From Antilocapra americana (Eukaryota; Chordata; Mammalia; Artiodactyla; Antilocapridae), in contig ML660203.1 in the NCBI GenBank assembly GCA_007570785.1, forward strand, positions 8,738,638 through 8,802,637: DNA of 64,000 bases, given 5' to 3'. The position numbers and the translations under genes were made by a program. The notes beneath the pieces were generated by a model. That model was not told where the DNA came from, made no database searches, and saw nothing but the letters and a program-made list of their open reading frames with translations. Every line of letters begins with the position of its first letter. The stretch's first letter is position 1. Below, in pieces: positions 47,506 to 59,803 of the stretch.

Positions 47506-49052
47506 CCATTTTTGCCATTAAAGGATTTTTATTTTTGCTTTCTTCCTGTTTCTTAGTCATATTAGAATAGGAAAAAATTGCCAGGAACTCAGCCTGGATC
47601 AGATGTTAGCCTAACAATTGCTGAGTAAATGACTACAACACTATTATCCTAATGAATTTCATTGGGATAACTGTAGTGTCTATGGATGAAACATGGAGTT
47701 GAGATATCTTCACCTCTATCCTTCTGTAACAGATTGTTTTTTTCAATATAAGAAAAGTATGTATAGAATGCTACCACTATGGAAAAATGGAGAAAAAGGG
47801 GGGAAGCTACTATCTATGTAAAAAGAGTACATATACACATAAGCTTGTGTGTGTATAGATTACAGCTGGAAGGTTTCTTAAGAAGCTGCTAACTTTGGTT
47901 GCCTTAGTTGGAAAGGAACTTGGTGATTGGAGATGTGGGTTGGGATGGAACTTATGTTTGTTTGTTTTTAACATGTACGTGTATTATCTATTCAAAACAA
48001 TTACTAAACAAAGAAAGGAGTAGGTTGAATGTGTGTAAGCTTCAAGGTTAAGTGTGTCCCAAGAATTGACCTTCATCTTGGTCTGGACATTCCAGGCAGC
48101 TGACTTGTCTAAGCTGTGGGCCCCATCCTTCAACTGTGCTTTTTCCTTGAAGAGGACAAACATAAAAGTTCTTCATAACAAGACAGGTTTTCTGTCCTTA
48201 ACTATCTAGAGAATTTGATTCACAAATTTGGGGCAAAAATAAGTTGAACCTTTAGTTAGCTGAATTTGGTGATGGTGGATGAATGGACAGCCCGGTGGAT
48301 TAGAATCTTATTTTCCCAGGAGAACTCATGGTTATCTTCAGCACGCTTCCTGTTGATGAGAAGACTGATTGTTTTATTTTTGTAACTGTGTGTTTTGAAA
48401 TTTACTGTAGATCTCTATATTTGATAGTGTTTTCAAATTGTCATCAATTGTCTACTGAGCTAATTAGGTACAGTGTTTTAGGAGTAATTAGAATTTGCCC
48501 TTCTTCCATTTACTATGCTTAAATCTATTTTTTAAACTCTTAGTTATCAGCAAAATTAGGTGGAGGTTGCAGCAAACTTGTGTTTCTCTCAGAAGGCAGG
48601 GATACACTTGGCTGAAATTTCTACATCAGACTGTTGTGAATACCATAGTTCTCCTGAAGTAAACATGCTTGTCATTTTCCAGGCTTGGAAGGAAAGGGTT
48701 TCCAGCTGGGAAGAAAGAAAGGGTTAACTTCTGAGAGACTCATCTATTCTTAAAGCCTAGGTGCTCATCTTATTATGCCCCTTCTTCCTGAAAAACACTC
48801 AGTGGCTCTCTTTTGTCTACTTGGTAAAGTCCAGACTGCTTAGCCTGACATTTCAAAGCCCTTCATGACCTTTCTGGCATATTTTTCTGTTTCCTATACT
48901 TGTCCTTCCACAGAATTTAGGTATTGTTTCTTTACAAGTGCTGAGCTTTCTATAGCCCTGTTTTTGCTCATAATGTTCCACCTGCTGGAAATGATATTAT
49001 TAATCTTTTACCTGTCCAACTTCAGCTTACCTTTCCAAGCCCCAGGTGCAGA

Positions 49053-49951
49053 GTTTCATTTTCTTTTTTCTTAACTTTTTATTTCGTATTGGGATATAGC
49101 TGATTAACAGTGTTATGAGAGTTTCAGGTGAACAGCAAAGGGACTCAGCCATACATATACATGTATCCATTCTTCCCCAGCCTCCCCTCCCATTCAGGGT
49201 TCCACATAACGTTTGAGCAGAGTTCCACGTACTATACAGTAGCTCTGTGTTGGTTATCCATTTTAAACATAGCAGTGTGTACATGTCCATCCCACACTCC
49301 CTAACTGTCCCTTCCTTCCATCTCTCCCTCCAGCAACCATAAGTTCCCGCTCTAAGTCTGTGAGTCTCTTTCTGTTTTGTAAGTTCATTTGTGTCATTTT
49401 TTTAGATTCCACATATAAGGAATGCCATACAGTGTTTCTGTTCTCTCTCTAACTGACTTAAGTTAGTATGGCAGTCTCTAGGTCCATCCACGTTGCTGCA
49501 AATGGCACTATTTCATTCTTTTTAATGGTTAAGTAATATTCCATTGTCGGAGAAGGCAGTGGCACCCCACTCCGGTACTCTTGCCTGGAAACTGCCATGG
49601 ACAGAGGAGCCTGGTAGGCTGCAGTCCATGGGGTCGCAAAGAGTCAGACACGACTGAGTGACATCACTTTCACTTTTCATTCTCATGCATTGGAGAAGGA
49701 AGTGGCAACCCACTCCAGTGTTCTTGCGTGGAGAATCCCAGGGACCAAAGAGCCTGGTGGGCTGCCGTCTGTGGGGTCGCACAGAGTCGGACACGACTGA
49801 AGCGACTTAGCAGTAGCAGCAGCAGCGATATTCCATTGTATATATATGCCACATCTTCTTTAACCATTCCTCTGTCCATGGACATTTAGGTTGCTTCCAT
49901 GTCTTGGCTATTGTAAATAGTGCTGCAATGAACATACAGTGTTTCATTTTC
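49053..49951 (-). repeat. L1 3' fragment with its own TSD, carrying a Bov-A2
   Basis: Reversed L1 3' UTR (atatagctgattaacagtgt, actatacagtagctctgtgt, gtgctgcaatgaacata) runs 49064-49940. It is bounded by gtttcattttc at 49053-49063 and 49941-49951. A Bov-A2 lies inside it. Confidence 0.85.
49548..49827 (+). mobile_element. Bov-A2 SINE with perfect target-site duplication
   Basis: A dimer of BovA units (ggagaaggcagtggcacccc and ggagaaggaagtggcaaccc) with an (agc)n tail. It is flanked by atattccattgt at 49536-49547 and 49828-49839, exact, and lies inside the L1. Confidence 0.94.
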
Positions 49952-50639
49952 CATGAAGTTTTCTCTGACCCCATTCAGCCAAAAGTAATCCTCTCACAGC
50001 CCATGGCACTTTGTGTTCCTTTTGGGACACTTACTAAGTTCTCTGTTAGAGCCCTGGGTCCTTGGAAGCTGGGCTCTTGTTAACTATCACTTTAATCTCC
50101 ACACAGTAGAAACTCAGTTTATGTTCACTGAGTGACTTAAAAGTCAGCCAGCATCTTGAAAGTGTCTCTAATTTGCTTTACTGTTTCAACCCAGATAACC
50201 ATTTGACTGTTATCTGTAAAGGCTGTAGAACAAACTACTCTGAAACAAAAAACACTTCACTCCATGTTGATATAGTTAGTAAGTTTATGATCTGAGAAAA
50301 TCTGTGCCTTTTAAACCTCAGAGGGCAGGTGTATTAACAAACTACAGAATTTTCATATAAATGAATTCCATTACCTCACTATTGCTGTTGATGAATTAGC
50401 CTCTGACAACACTTAAGCATCAAAACACACAGCGTCTTTTCAGGTGGAGAGCCTGACATGAGAGATTTGGTTACCTTTAAGAAAAATCTTATGAAAAAAG
50501 GACTGTTTAACTTTCCTTGGTTTGTTTCTGCCTTGGAATATACTCTATATCATATAAAGTGGCCACATCTTTTTCTGTGACCTGTTTCTATTGTCCCAAA
50601 TTTTATTTTTTTAGGCATTTAACTGGGTTCTGAGGTTAT

Positions 50640-51480
50640 AAATTTAGAATCACAGCACCAGCAAATCCCAGGGTCGCAAGGAACTTTAAAAATCATGTAG
50701 TCAGCCTTCTGTCAGATAGATAGCCAAGTTGCAAATTCTCTACTTTTTGAGGTTATCCATTCTGTTATTTGAATCTTCAGAAACTCTCCTGTTAGAAAGT
50801 TTTTACTTCCAGCATTCAGTGTTGAGTAATACTTTCTCCTTCTGCGACCCACCCATGGATTCTGATTCTACCTTTTGGACAGTCTAATCACTTTTCTCTA
50901 TTTTAAGGCAACTGTCTTGTTTTTCTCCAGGTGAAATATCTTCTGATCTTTCATCACTTCCTTTTGTCTCTTAAAATATAATGTTCAAAACTGTAGACGT
51001 ATTCCAAGTGGAGTCTGACCTCTGCTGAACAGAACAGAAATTTCATTTTGTACATGAAGGTATTATATTTGCATTACTGTATCTAAAAATCACATTAATT
51101 GCAGCGGGGGGCAACCTTATCCTCTTGACTTCCCTTGAATGTATACTGTCATCATAAGCCTGTGAGGCTTTCTCACACCTAGACAGGAGTGACACACCTA
51201 TCCTGTACCTCTACAGCTGTTCTTTTAGGCCCGAGTGCAGGACCTTAGATTTATCCCTATTAGAGTCAGCCCATTGAAACAGTATCTTAAGTATTTTTGG
51301 TTCATGGTTAGGTCATCTGACATATTTGTCTTTCTGCCCAGCTTCTTGCAATCTACACATTTGGTAAGTTTGTTTTCTCTTCTCCATCTTAGTCATTCAT
51401 GGAGGTGTTGAGGCAGGCCAGGATGGAATCATTCCGTTGGACCATACTATTGCTAGTAGGTTTAAATGGGCATTAATTGT
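50640..51480 (-). repeat. Ancient CR1/L3-like repeat (family tentative)
   Basis: Over about 800 nt, phrases such as gtattccaagtggagtctga, ctctgctgaacagaacag, gaccttagatttatccctat and ttgcaatctacacatttggt recall an old amniote LINE text in reverse order. Very diverged, with no clear ends. Confidence 0.4.
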
Positions 51481-51689
51481 GTGTGGAGATAGGATTGTCA
51501 GTTTAGATCAAATCTGCCATCTTATTGTAGCTGCTTAGTAACTGTTTAACAAGAGATAATAGAACTACGTATGATCATAAGAGTGAGATTAGGAAATAGC
51601 TTGGAAAATTAGTGACCCTGCTCATATTCTTACATATGATTAAATATAATATTACATTTATTAATTAATAAAATATAATTCTTACATTC

Positions 51690-51900
51690 TTGGGGTTTCT
51701 CTGGTGTCTCAGACGGTAAAGAATCTGCCTGCAGTGTGGGAGACCCAGGTTCAATCGCTGGGTCAGGAAGATCCATCGGAGAGGGGCATGGCAACCCACT
51801 GCAGTATTCTTGCCTAGAGAATTCCATGGACAGAGGAGAGTGGTGGGCTACAGTCCCTGGGGTCAGGAAGAGCTGGACATGACTGAGCGACTGACGCTTT
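51690..51900 (+). mobile_element. Bov-tA SINE
   Basis: The head is ggggtttctctggtgtctca and the body catggcaacccactgcagta through gacatgactgagcgactg. Confidence 0.88.
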
Positions 51901-52007
51901 CTTTCTTCTATTCTTATGTAAGGTGTTAAGCAGAGAACATTCTGGACTGATTAGAGGCAATGTGGTATTAGGGGAAAGAGTCCTAAACTTGGCCCTGAGA
52001 TGTTTTA

Positions 52008-52200
52008 TTCATTTATTTATTCAGCAAATATATATTGAGTGCATACTATACTTAAGCCTTAGATATACAGTGATTAAAAAAAAAAAAAACCAACCCAGAC
52101 TTCATATTTGCCATTAATGGAACTTACATTCAAATGGGGAAACAATTTGATAATTATACAGATGAAATCATAATACTTTCTGTGATCTATATTCTAGACA
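52008..52200 (-). repeat. L2 LINE fragment
   Basis: L2-like text: tttattcagcaaatatatat, tgagtgcatactatact, tggaacttacattcaaatgg. An A-run lies within. Confidence 0.5.
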
Positions 52201-52908
52201 GGTTTTGTCCAAAAAAATATAGGTCACATACTCAATTTAAAAGTTTCTAGTAGCTCCATTTTAAAAGTGAAAAAAATTAAACTAATTTTAATAATGGGTT
52301 TTCTTTAACTCAGTATACCTGATAATATTTCAACATGTAAGCAGTATAAAAAATTTGAGATATTTATTTATATTCTTTTTTCTTAAACTAAATCATTGAC
52401 ATCTTAAACTTATACCACATCTCAGTTTGAACTAGCCTGTTTAAAGTGCTCAGTAGCCATGTGTAGCTAGTGGCCTTCATATTGGATAGCACAATACTAT
52501 CCCCACCTTTATAGACTGCTCTATGGTATTGGGAAAATCACTTTCCTCATTTAGAACTCCTGTTTTCGTCAGTAAAATGAAGGATTCAGACTTACCTTTA
52601 AGCAGCTAAAAATGGTCCTTTTCATGTATGAGGGAGCCATCCAAGGTGTTACAAATAATTTGTCTTCATGAGTGGTACTTACATGGATGTATATGTAAAG
52701 ATTCATCAAGCTGTATACTTAAGATACATGTACTTTTCAGTATCCATGTTATTTATTGCTCAATAAAATGTTTTTTTTAAAAAAATCACTTCTAATTATT
52801 TTGATTCTGTGCCCTTCATTAAAATTTCTCAGATGAACTGACATTCAGTGGAAACGTGATGTGAAAAATGCAACAGCCAGTGACTCTTTATGTCTTCTTC
52901 CCACCCAG

Positions 52909-53017
52909 GATGTGTCTAGTCCGAATGAAGCAGGAAGGCCGGAGTGGGAAATACATGTGTCGTATCATAGTCCATTTTATGTGGGAGGATGTTGAGCAGC
53001 GTGGCAGAATCATGGGG
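52909..53017 (+). CDS. UQCC1: UQCC1 coding exon (chaperone domain core)
   Basis: The exon is 109 nt. It completes the split Trp, then encodes MCLVRMKQEGRSGKYMC and IIVHFMWEDVEQRGRIMG. The acceptor is tcttcccacccag and the donor gtaagt. It is in phase 2 and out phase 0. It differs from human UQCC1 only by conservative changes at the end (VQQRGRVMG in human). The following human segment (VNPYILKKNM and beyond) was not found between 53018 and 64000, so the next exon must lie beyond the window. Confidence 0.97.
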
Positions 53018-53529
53018 GTAAGTGACTGCTGTCAGATTCTGGTCTTGGAAAACTCCAGTGAGCAATTACCTGACTTGAGTTGAAGTTCTAGAATGGTCTG
53101 ATGTCAAGTGGTAATTCAGCTCAACTCACTTTTTCCTCTGTGAATTCTAAAAAGCTCCGGATACTTTGGGTTTGCACACATTATCATGGTTTGTCAGTGT
53201 GAGGTAATCCTGTGTTCTGAGATGGGATTATTAAAAAGCAAATCATGGTGATAGGAGGGATGGATTTGGTGAATAGATGAAATCAAATAATAATCCAGTT
53301 TTAGGATACTGTACCTGTGATACCAGTTTATTGTGTCAGTTCACAATTTGGATAGAAAGATCCTGACTGGGGGCCTGCACTGTCCTCAGGAACTTAAAAA
53401 CAAGCTCCTTGAACGCTGACAACCTAGAATACTTTGGCAAGGTATCTACTGAAAAGGTCCATTAATATATTTAATGACCTGAGAAAGGAGAACCTATAGT
53501 ATGTGTATAACATAGAATATGATGACAAT

Positions 53530-53947
53530 AGAAAGCCAGAACCAAAACATTAGAATACAATAGATTATATAAGTACCAATCTCTTCCTTTGTGTATATTG
53601 TGTATTTTGTGTATCCAGACCATGTTTTAGTAGATTGTAGTTTCTTGGCTTTTCCCATATCATTGCCTCACAGCTTGGGAGCATCTAAAGCCAAACCATC
53701 AGACAGGGTCACAAAATGGGGTGAACCTGTTTCTTTCATTACAGAGGAGAGTTCTGTGGTTTTGTGTGTATATATTTTATTATATATGGTATCCTTCTCT
53801 GTGCACTTAATTGCAACTTTCTTTTTTCTTAACTCAACAGTGTGTCTTGGAGATCTTTGCATGCTGCATGGGATTTAAGTGGGAGATCTCCCTCTTTTCA
53901 CTTTTATCTACTATATTTATCTTCACACACTTCCTATGTTATTGTCT
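53530..53947 (-). repeat. Old L1-like fragment
   Basis: Cagtgtgtcttggagatctt, tgcatgctgcatggg and the surrounding T-rich text resemble old L1 3' sequence. It is cut off by the Bov-A2 insertion. Confidence 0.4.
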
Positions 53948-53959
53948 AATGGTATCATG

Positions 53960-54232
53960 CAGAGAAGGCAATGGCACCCTACTCCAGTACTCTTGCCTGG
54001 AAAGTCCCATGGACGGAGGAGCCTGGTGGGCTGCAGTCCATGGGGTCGTGAAGAATTGGACATGACTGAGTGACTTCACTTTCACTTTTCACTTTCCTGC
54101 ACTGGAGAAGGAAATGGCAACCCACTCCAGTGTTCTTGCCTGGAGAATCCCAGGGACGGCAGAGCCTGGTGGGCTGCCGTCTATGGGGTCGCAGAGTCGG
54201 ACACGACTGAGCGACTCAGCAGCAGCGGCAGC
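53960..54232 (+). mobile_element. Bov-A2 SINE with target-site duplication
   Basis: Two BovA units and a cagcagcggcagc tail. It is flanked by aatggtatcatg (53948-53959) and aatgctatcatg (54233-54244), one mismatch. Confidence 0.93.
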
Positions 54233-54994
54233 AATGCTATCATGTGCTTACTCTATGTGTAAAATTGTAGTCTTTGAGACTAAATCATGAAAATGATGGT
54301 TTCCTTCGGAGAATTTGGATTGAGGGTATTTTCAGATTCTCATGTCTTTGAAGGAACTGGGTATACAGAAAGCGCAGGGTTCACCTTTAGATAGCTTCAT
54401 TGACACTTATATGCCTTTCTCTGGGAAAACAGACCATCAGCATTTCTACTCATTCTAAAAAGGTGATAGTATATTTCACAGTTTTAGCTGATTTCATCAT
54501 CATCATAATCCATCCAGGGGAGTCAGTATTCCCCTGTCTTTGTTATGTACTCTTTGCTTCATGTTTCTCACTGTCATGCCTTACTGCTGTTTAGCTGCCC
54601 AGAGTGGGATCAACAGCCTTTAAGCTATTCATCCTGCCAAGTGTTCCTCATTCTTTCAAGTACTTACTGCCCAACTCTGTGGCAGCACACAATGGACATA
54701 CCGTAGTACTGGTGGTCTCAGATCATCCCTTTTAATGATGACCAGTACCCCCCTGGCCAGCCAAAGTCTCTGCTGACTGCCATGCAGTTACACAGTAGTT
54801 CTGTTAGTCTGTTTTCTTATCATTGTTAACTAAACTCTTGTGGAAGTTGAACCACTGGAACCATGTGGGCCATAGCTGTCCCCAACTTGAATAGCTTTAT
54901 GAGCCATAGATTTCTGACTCCTAGACCACAGGAACCTTTTACTCTACCCTACTTCCACCCCCAAAAGAATTTCTTTTTGGATCTGCATATAAAT

Positions 54995-55100
54995 GGGGCT
55001 TCCTTGATGGCTTAGTGGGTTAAGAATCCACTTGCAGTGCCTGAAAAAATCCCATGGACAGAGGAGTCACAGAGTCAGACATGACTGAACAAGTAAGCAT
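54995..55100 (+). mobile_element. Bov-tA SINE with large internal deletion
   Basis: The tRNA head (ggggcttccttgatggctta...cttgcagtgc) joins directly to late BovA text (aatcccatggacagaggag, cagacatgactgaac). About half the element is missing. A (ca)n/(ta)n tract follows. Confidence 0.82.
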
Positions 55101-55496
55101 GCATGCACACACACATATATGTATCTCCATCCCAATATTCAGCACTTTGAGCCTTCTCCCATGATACTTTATGATATCCCTTCTACTTGACTGTATGCTT
55201 TATAAAGGCAGGAAGCCTATCTTATCCCCAGTTTTTTGTTTGCACAGTGAACAGTGGTTGAATAAATACTTGTTGAATGAATGAATAAATTAAAATTTAT
55301 TCTGAAATTGTTTTAAAGCCAACTTATTTGTCAGATAGATCATACTTGGTTTGTTAGTCTCTGGTCCAGTTGTCTATCAGTGCAGTCCTACAGGAATTAG
55401 CCTTTCCTTTTTCTCCCCCCCCGCCATTTTATCCAACCATTTTTCTGTCTGAATTGTTCTAGATATTATGCTATCTTATAGAGAAGTGTGTTAGAT

Positions 55497-55655
55497 CAGC
55501 ATTTCTCAAACTTTAATATACCTACAGTTCACCTGGGAATCCTGTTAAAATAGATTCTGATTCAGTAGGTTTGGGGTGAGGCCAGAGAGTCTCTCTGCAT
55601 TTCTTAAAATCTTTAAGGTGATGCCAGTAGGACTGGTAGGCCAGGATGGGGAAGA
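55497..55655 (+). repeat. MER5A-like hAT DNA transposon fragment
   Basis: Typical order: catttctcaaactttaatat, cacctgggaatcctgttaaa, gattctgattcagtaggttt, ggggtgaggcc, ggtgatgccagtaggactgg. Confidence 0.7.
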
Positions 55656-56134
55656 GGCAAGCACCCTTTGAATAGCAGGGCTTTAGATGATTCATAATTC
55701 TCCCCAAGTATAGACTGTTAAATTTGTCTTCATGAAGAGAAATGCCAAGCTCCGGTTTAGTTACAGAGACTATGTTTAGTTACAGAGATGATGATTTAAA
55801 AACAATGGAGACTTGAAAGAGTTGGGGAATTACTGTTATTATATTTCCATTATAACTGATCTGCCCCTTTCCGATGTCATGCTATAAATAGACACCCTTT
55901 ATACAGGCAAGAAAATTATCTATTAGCCAGTTCTAAGTTGTGAGTGTGATTGTGTGTGTGTAGAGGGGACCTCAGTCTTTGGTGTGTGTACAGCCTAAAG
56001 AAATGGGAAGATTAGGCTGGACAAGAATGGCATGTGGCTGGAGAAAAGTAGCAGGCAGAGGGAGCCAGTCTGGCCTGGTTCAGGTGACCCTGGCTGGCAA
56101 ATCTTTTCTCCTCCCCTTACTTCAGTTTCTCAGT

Positions 56135-56154
56135 TAAAAAAAAAAAAAAAAAAA
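56135..56154. repeat. A-run followed by G-rich tract
   Basis: A homopolymer of about 19 A, then a ggggttgggggcgggtgg type run. No retrocopy was recognised upstream of it. Confidence 0.8.
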
Positions 56155-57268
56155 CTGGGGGTTGGGGGCGGGTGGCTACCTGGTTTCCAAGTTTCTTTTC
56201 CAAGATTTGAAAATCTATGATGTGAAGGTGGTAATTTGCAAATCTATTTCTGTGTTATTTGGCATCTTTAAGAAAACTCATATAAAAAGTAGAATTTATA
56301 AGAGTGATCAATGTAGTGGTGATTTTTCTTCTGCCAAAGAATTCTTAGAGCCATTACGTTACTTGAGTGGACTGGTGTAGAGAAGATTGAGAATGTGAAT
56401 TAATGACACATTAGAAATTTGGGTCAAGAAATCCTTTGAATTAGAGTTCCAGTCTCATTTGGTGGGAAAATTTTCACTTTCCAAAAATTTGCTTTTTACC
56501 AGCTGTTTAGGAGCCCAACTATTGTGGAAAATAAGGCAGCCTCATATATCATCAGTGAAACTGGTATAAAAGCAAGTGTTAAATTTGAGGTTACAAAAAT
56601 CACATCAATAATTTAGAGAGTTCTCACTTTAAAAAAAAACATTATTTGGGATTTAAACATATAAATTAGCTGTGGAAATAAAGTTCATTATATCACCTCA
56701 TCTGGTCTTGTTTTATTTCATTAACTGGTTCTTAAAAACCTTTGTGAGCTGAGTTGCAGCTGAAGAGGTTGGAGACCATTTTTCCTTGGGCCCTTGCCTC
56801 ACTCCTGAGTGTTGGTGAGAGTAGAGAACTAAGACTTGACACAGCTGTAAAAACAGACAGCGCCTTTGGCCTCAGCACTTTCTCCTGGTGCAGGCAGATT
56901 TCAGATGTAAATTTCACTTTCTGCCTCTCCTACTAATGAAGTAAGTTTCTTTTGCTGGGTTTGCAGCCAGGTGTGTCCAGTCTTGTGGCTAACCGGGGCG
57001 CTTTACTTAATTTTTCCATTTGTGACATTTCAACCAAACTTAAAAAACAAACATAAAAATTAGCTCAAGGCAGTGGCTCAAAGTGTTAATGGTAACCTTA
57101 GGCTGGCTAAACGACTTCCTCTCAGTTCTGCCCTGCCAGACATCTCCACCTTGTGGCTTGCAGTGAGCAGGTTTAAGCTTTCCAAACTGTGGAGACAAGG
57201 TAGAGGAGGTGGGGATGGGCTTTAGTTGACTAGTTGCACATTTATCTCAATCAGCGGTCCCTGGCATG

Positions 57269-57345
57269 ACAGTTGCCTCAGCAACATTTCTTGCTGAGGA
57301 CAAGAAACCTTGCTGAGGACAGTTGCCTCAGGTGATTTCTTGTTA
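57269..57345. repeat. Local 50-bp imperfect tandem duplication with internal inverted repeats
   Basis: The sequence gacagttgcctcag occurs at 57269-57282 and again at 57319-57332, 50 bp apart. Ttgctgaggaca occurs at 57291-57302 and 57310-57321. The arms cctcagcaa (57276-57284) and ttgctgagg (57291-57299) are exact reverse complements. Confidence 0.85.
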
Positions 57346-57856
57346 GCAGCCTTCTGGGATCAGGATGAACCTCCTGTCACCGCAGTCTCCTGCTCCTCGC
57401 TCTAGCAGAGCCGCTTGATGGGGGATGGTGTAGAGGGCCTAGAAGGAGATAGAGGAGCTGTGGGCTGAACTGGACTCCTTTGTAAAATTCTACTTTGCTT
57501 TTCAGAACCAGCATTTTGCTTTGCGAGGTCCTCTGTGATCATACTCCAGACTGCCTTTCCAAACTCATTTCCCCTAGCTCTTCTGGAGCGTTAAGTATGA
57601 GAAACTTCTAGCACGTGTGCCTGGCACATAGTAAGCACGCAGTGAACATCACATTCCATCCTTGCCACACATGCTTTTCACTGCAGCCAAGCTGAATGTC
57701 TTGCTCTTCCTGTGTTTTGTCTTTGCTCACGCGGGATGAATATACTAGATTCCCCTAACATGCCAGCTTCAATTCCCCCACCTCCCTCCACTTAAATTGG
57801 AAGCCAATCCTGGTTTCCCCTCCTGTAAGTACCTTTTTAATTTATCTATACCCTTC

Positions 57857-58052
57857 ATTGGAAAAGACCCTAACGCTGGGAAAGGTTGAGGGCAGGAAGA
57901 GAAGGGAGCGACTGAGGATGAGATGGTTGGATGACATCACTGACTCAATGGACATGGGTTTGAGCAGACTTGGGGAGATGGTGAAGGATAGGGAAGCTTG
58001 GTGTGCTGCAGCCCGTGGCGTTGCAGAGAGTCGGACATGCCTGAACAACAAC
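57857..58052 (+). mobile_element. BovB LINE 3' end with target-site duplication
   Basis: Sense BovB 3' text (gaaaagaccctaacgctggg, gatggttggatgacatcact, gagtcggacatgcctgaac) with an (aac)n tail. It is flanked by atacccttc at 57848-57856 and 58053-58061. Confidence 0.9.
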
Positions 58053-59048
58053 ATACCCTTCTTTTGGCTCCTTACTGCTTCTGTTTTGCATCACTGTCAT
58101 TCGTGTATATTGACCACCTTCTGGGTGAATTCCTGGGGGGTAGGATCACATGTATCCCTCTTTGTACTCTCCAGAGTGTACTCTCATTGCTCCTTGGCTG
58201 AATGTATGCCTTCTTCTGATGAAAGAAGATGGTTCTGAAAGCCCATTATAAGTGTTGGAAAAAGTGGAGTGGCGAAGCATCCTTTTTATTCTGAGAATAT
58301 TTATTTACTCATTAGTATTAAATGTGGGAAGAAAAAGAAATGAGAAATGATCTCCATTCTCAGTTTTCCTTTTTCTTTGTTTATGCTTTCTCAATCTTCT
58401 AGTGGAATTATTTGGTTGAAAAACAAAAAAACAATTTATACACAGAGTACTTTATGTCTCTAAACCAGCAAAGGCTTTGAGTCTATAAAAGGTAGTAGAA
58501 TTACCTATACTTTAGTTTTTCTGGAAATTTCCTTCCAGGCCTCTATATTTCCATTGCCATGTCCTCCCTTCCCCCACAAAAATCTTCATTCAGACTCCTC
58601 TGTTTTACCATAAGGTAAAAATTTTGCTATATTTTGCATCTCTAGGTCAGAGTTAAAGCTCACTGCCAAATATATTGTTTAAAAGGCAAGGACCACTTTA
58701 AGGATATAATTTTTTGTGGCCAATAATATGAATGGTTGAGTGTAAATACAGAGCAGTCCCCTGGGCTCAAAGCCTTTAAAATAAGAATACATGTTTGTTT
58801 TCCAGTATCAATCGTTCTTTTGAATGTTTTTTAAATGTCCTGAGCAGTTGGAATGGATACTTAGTTATTAGGAGAGAGAAAGCTAAATTCTTAGAAGGCA
58901 GAGCAATTCTGTTTTGGAATTGGCTCATGAGTTTAAGCAAGGACCAACTGAAAATATACCTCTAGTGGATAAGTTCCTTTCTCAACACAGGTTTCTTATC
59001 CTTAGGCCTTAATAGGTAGCAAGAGTGCATAGAGTATGTACTTTAGGT

Positions 59049-59184
59049 GTGTTTTTTAACATTTATTTGGCCTCATTGGGTCTTGGTTGTAGCACATGTG
59101 ATCTAGTTCCCTGACGAGGGGTTGAAACCGAGACCCCAGTATTGGGAATGCAGAGTCTTAGCCACTGGACCACCAGGGACATCC
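59049..59184 (-). mobile_element. CHR-type SINE, short
   Basis: Reversed copy: tatttggcctcattgggtct, tagttccctgacgaggg, ccactggaccaccagggaca. It is flanked by ctttaggt at 59041-59048 and 59185-59192. Confidence 0.82.
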
Positions 59185-59803
59185 CTTTAGGTAGTTTTCT
59201 AGCTGATTGGATGCCTGGGTGTATACACTCAGGATGCTTGTCTAATGGCTCAGGTACCTGACCTTCTGAGTGACATACTGGATTCACTCCACTTCAGGGA
59301 GGGTTCTTGAAAGAAGTTATAAACCTTTCTATATTTGAAATTATAAATGGTGAGTTTCCTGAGGTCTAATTCCTACTTGTTTGTCTTTGTATTTCTACAG
59401 TGCCTCAATGGAGCTTTGTCTTTAGTAGGCATTCAGTAAGTGTTTCTTGACTAAATATATGAGTCAGTGAATTTGATATCTACTCTTTTATCTTCAGTTT
59501 ACCTCCTGAAATCTCTGTAGAAGAAAAGTGACCTAATTCCGTTTTTCAAACCCCTGGCTGACTCAGTGGACTGACAAGAGTCCTGCCTTTCCCTAATACC
59601 TTCTTAAGTACTCCTCATGCTAAGTACTCCCGATTCAGTTCCTTTCAGAACTGTTTACCTCTGCAACCCATCACTTTTTTTTTTTGGCCTCCACTGACTT
59701 TTGTCCCATAGTTATAAAACTGCTTAGAGCTGTATTTGTCAGGCACAGCTAAAGCCATTTTCCATACCTCTCTTTCAGGGGTCACTAATGCTGTGTGTTA
59801 GTT

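Larger units (their letters stand above)
38602..52908 (+). other. UQCC1: UQCC1 intron (14.3 kb, longest in the window)
   Basis: The intron contains L2, MIR, short CHR and Bov-tA insertions, a nested L1/Bov-A2 and an old CR1/L3-like repeat. Two blocks, about 39600-41400 and 44000-45900, have few young repeats and higher GC than the surroundings. No coding exon, CpG island or RNA gene was recognised in them. 41500-42590, 45990-47250, 47500-49050 and 52200-52900 show nothing assignable. Confidence 0.85.
12425..53017 (+). other. UQCC1: UQCC1 gene, internal part (six coding exons and their introns)
   Basis: Six exons (105, 87, 108, 73, 58 and 109 nt) splice to one open 180-codon frame. Exon phases are 0-0, 0-0, 0-0, 0-1, 1-2 and 2-0. 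The translation follows UQCC1 through its presequence region and most of the ubiquinol-cytochrome c chaperone domain. By established knowledge UQCC1 is a mitochondrial protein that works with UQCC2 in maturation of cytochrome b and assembly of respiratory complex III; the yeast counterparts are Cbp3 and Cbp6. The human protein is about 299 residues, so roughly 60 percent is encoded here. The missing pieces are the first few residues (exon left of 1) and about 110 C-terminal residues (right of 64000). In the human genome UQCC1 lies just downstream of GDF5 in the same orientation; if synteny holds, GDF5 would be to the left of this window. Confidence 0.97.

Noticed and set aside
52868..53083. 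71-codon frame across the last visible UQCC1 exon starting at 52868
   Set aside because: It reads through the acceptor and donor; the real coding part is only 52909-53017, as shown by the splice sites and phase.
56135..56154. A-run as the tail of a further processed retrocopy
   Set aside because: No recognisable coding text, polyadenylation signal or duplication was found upstream.
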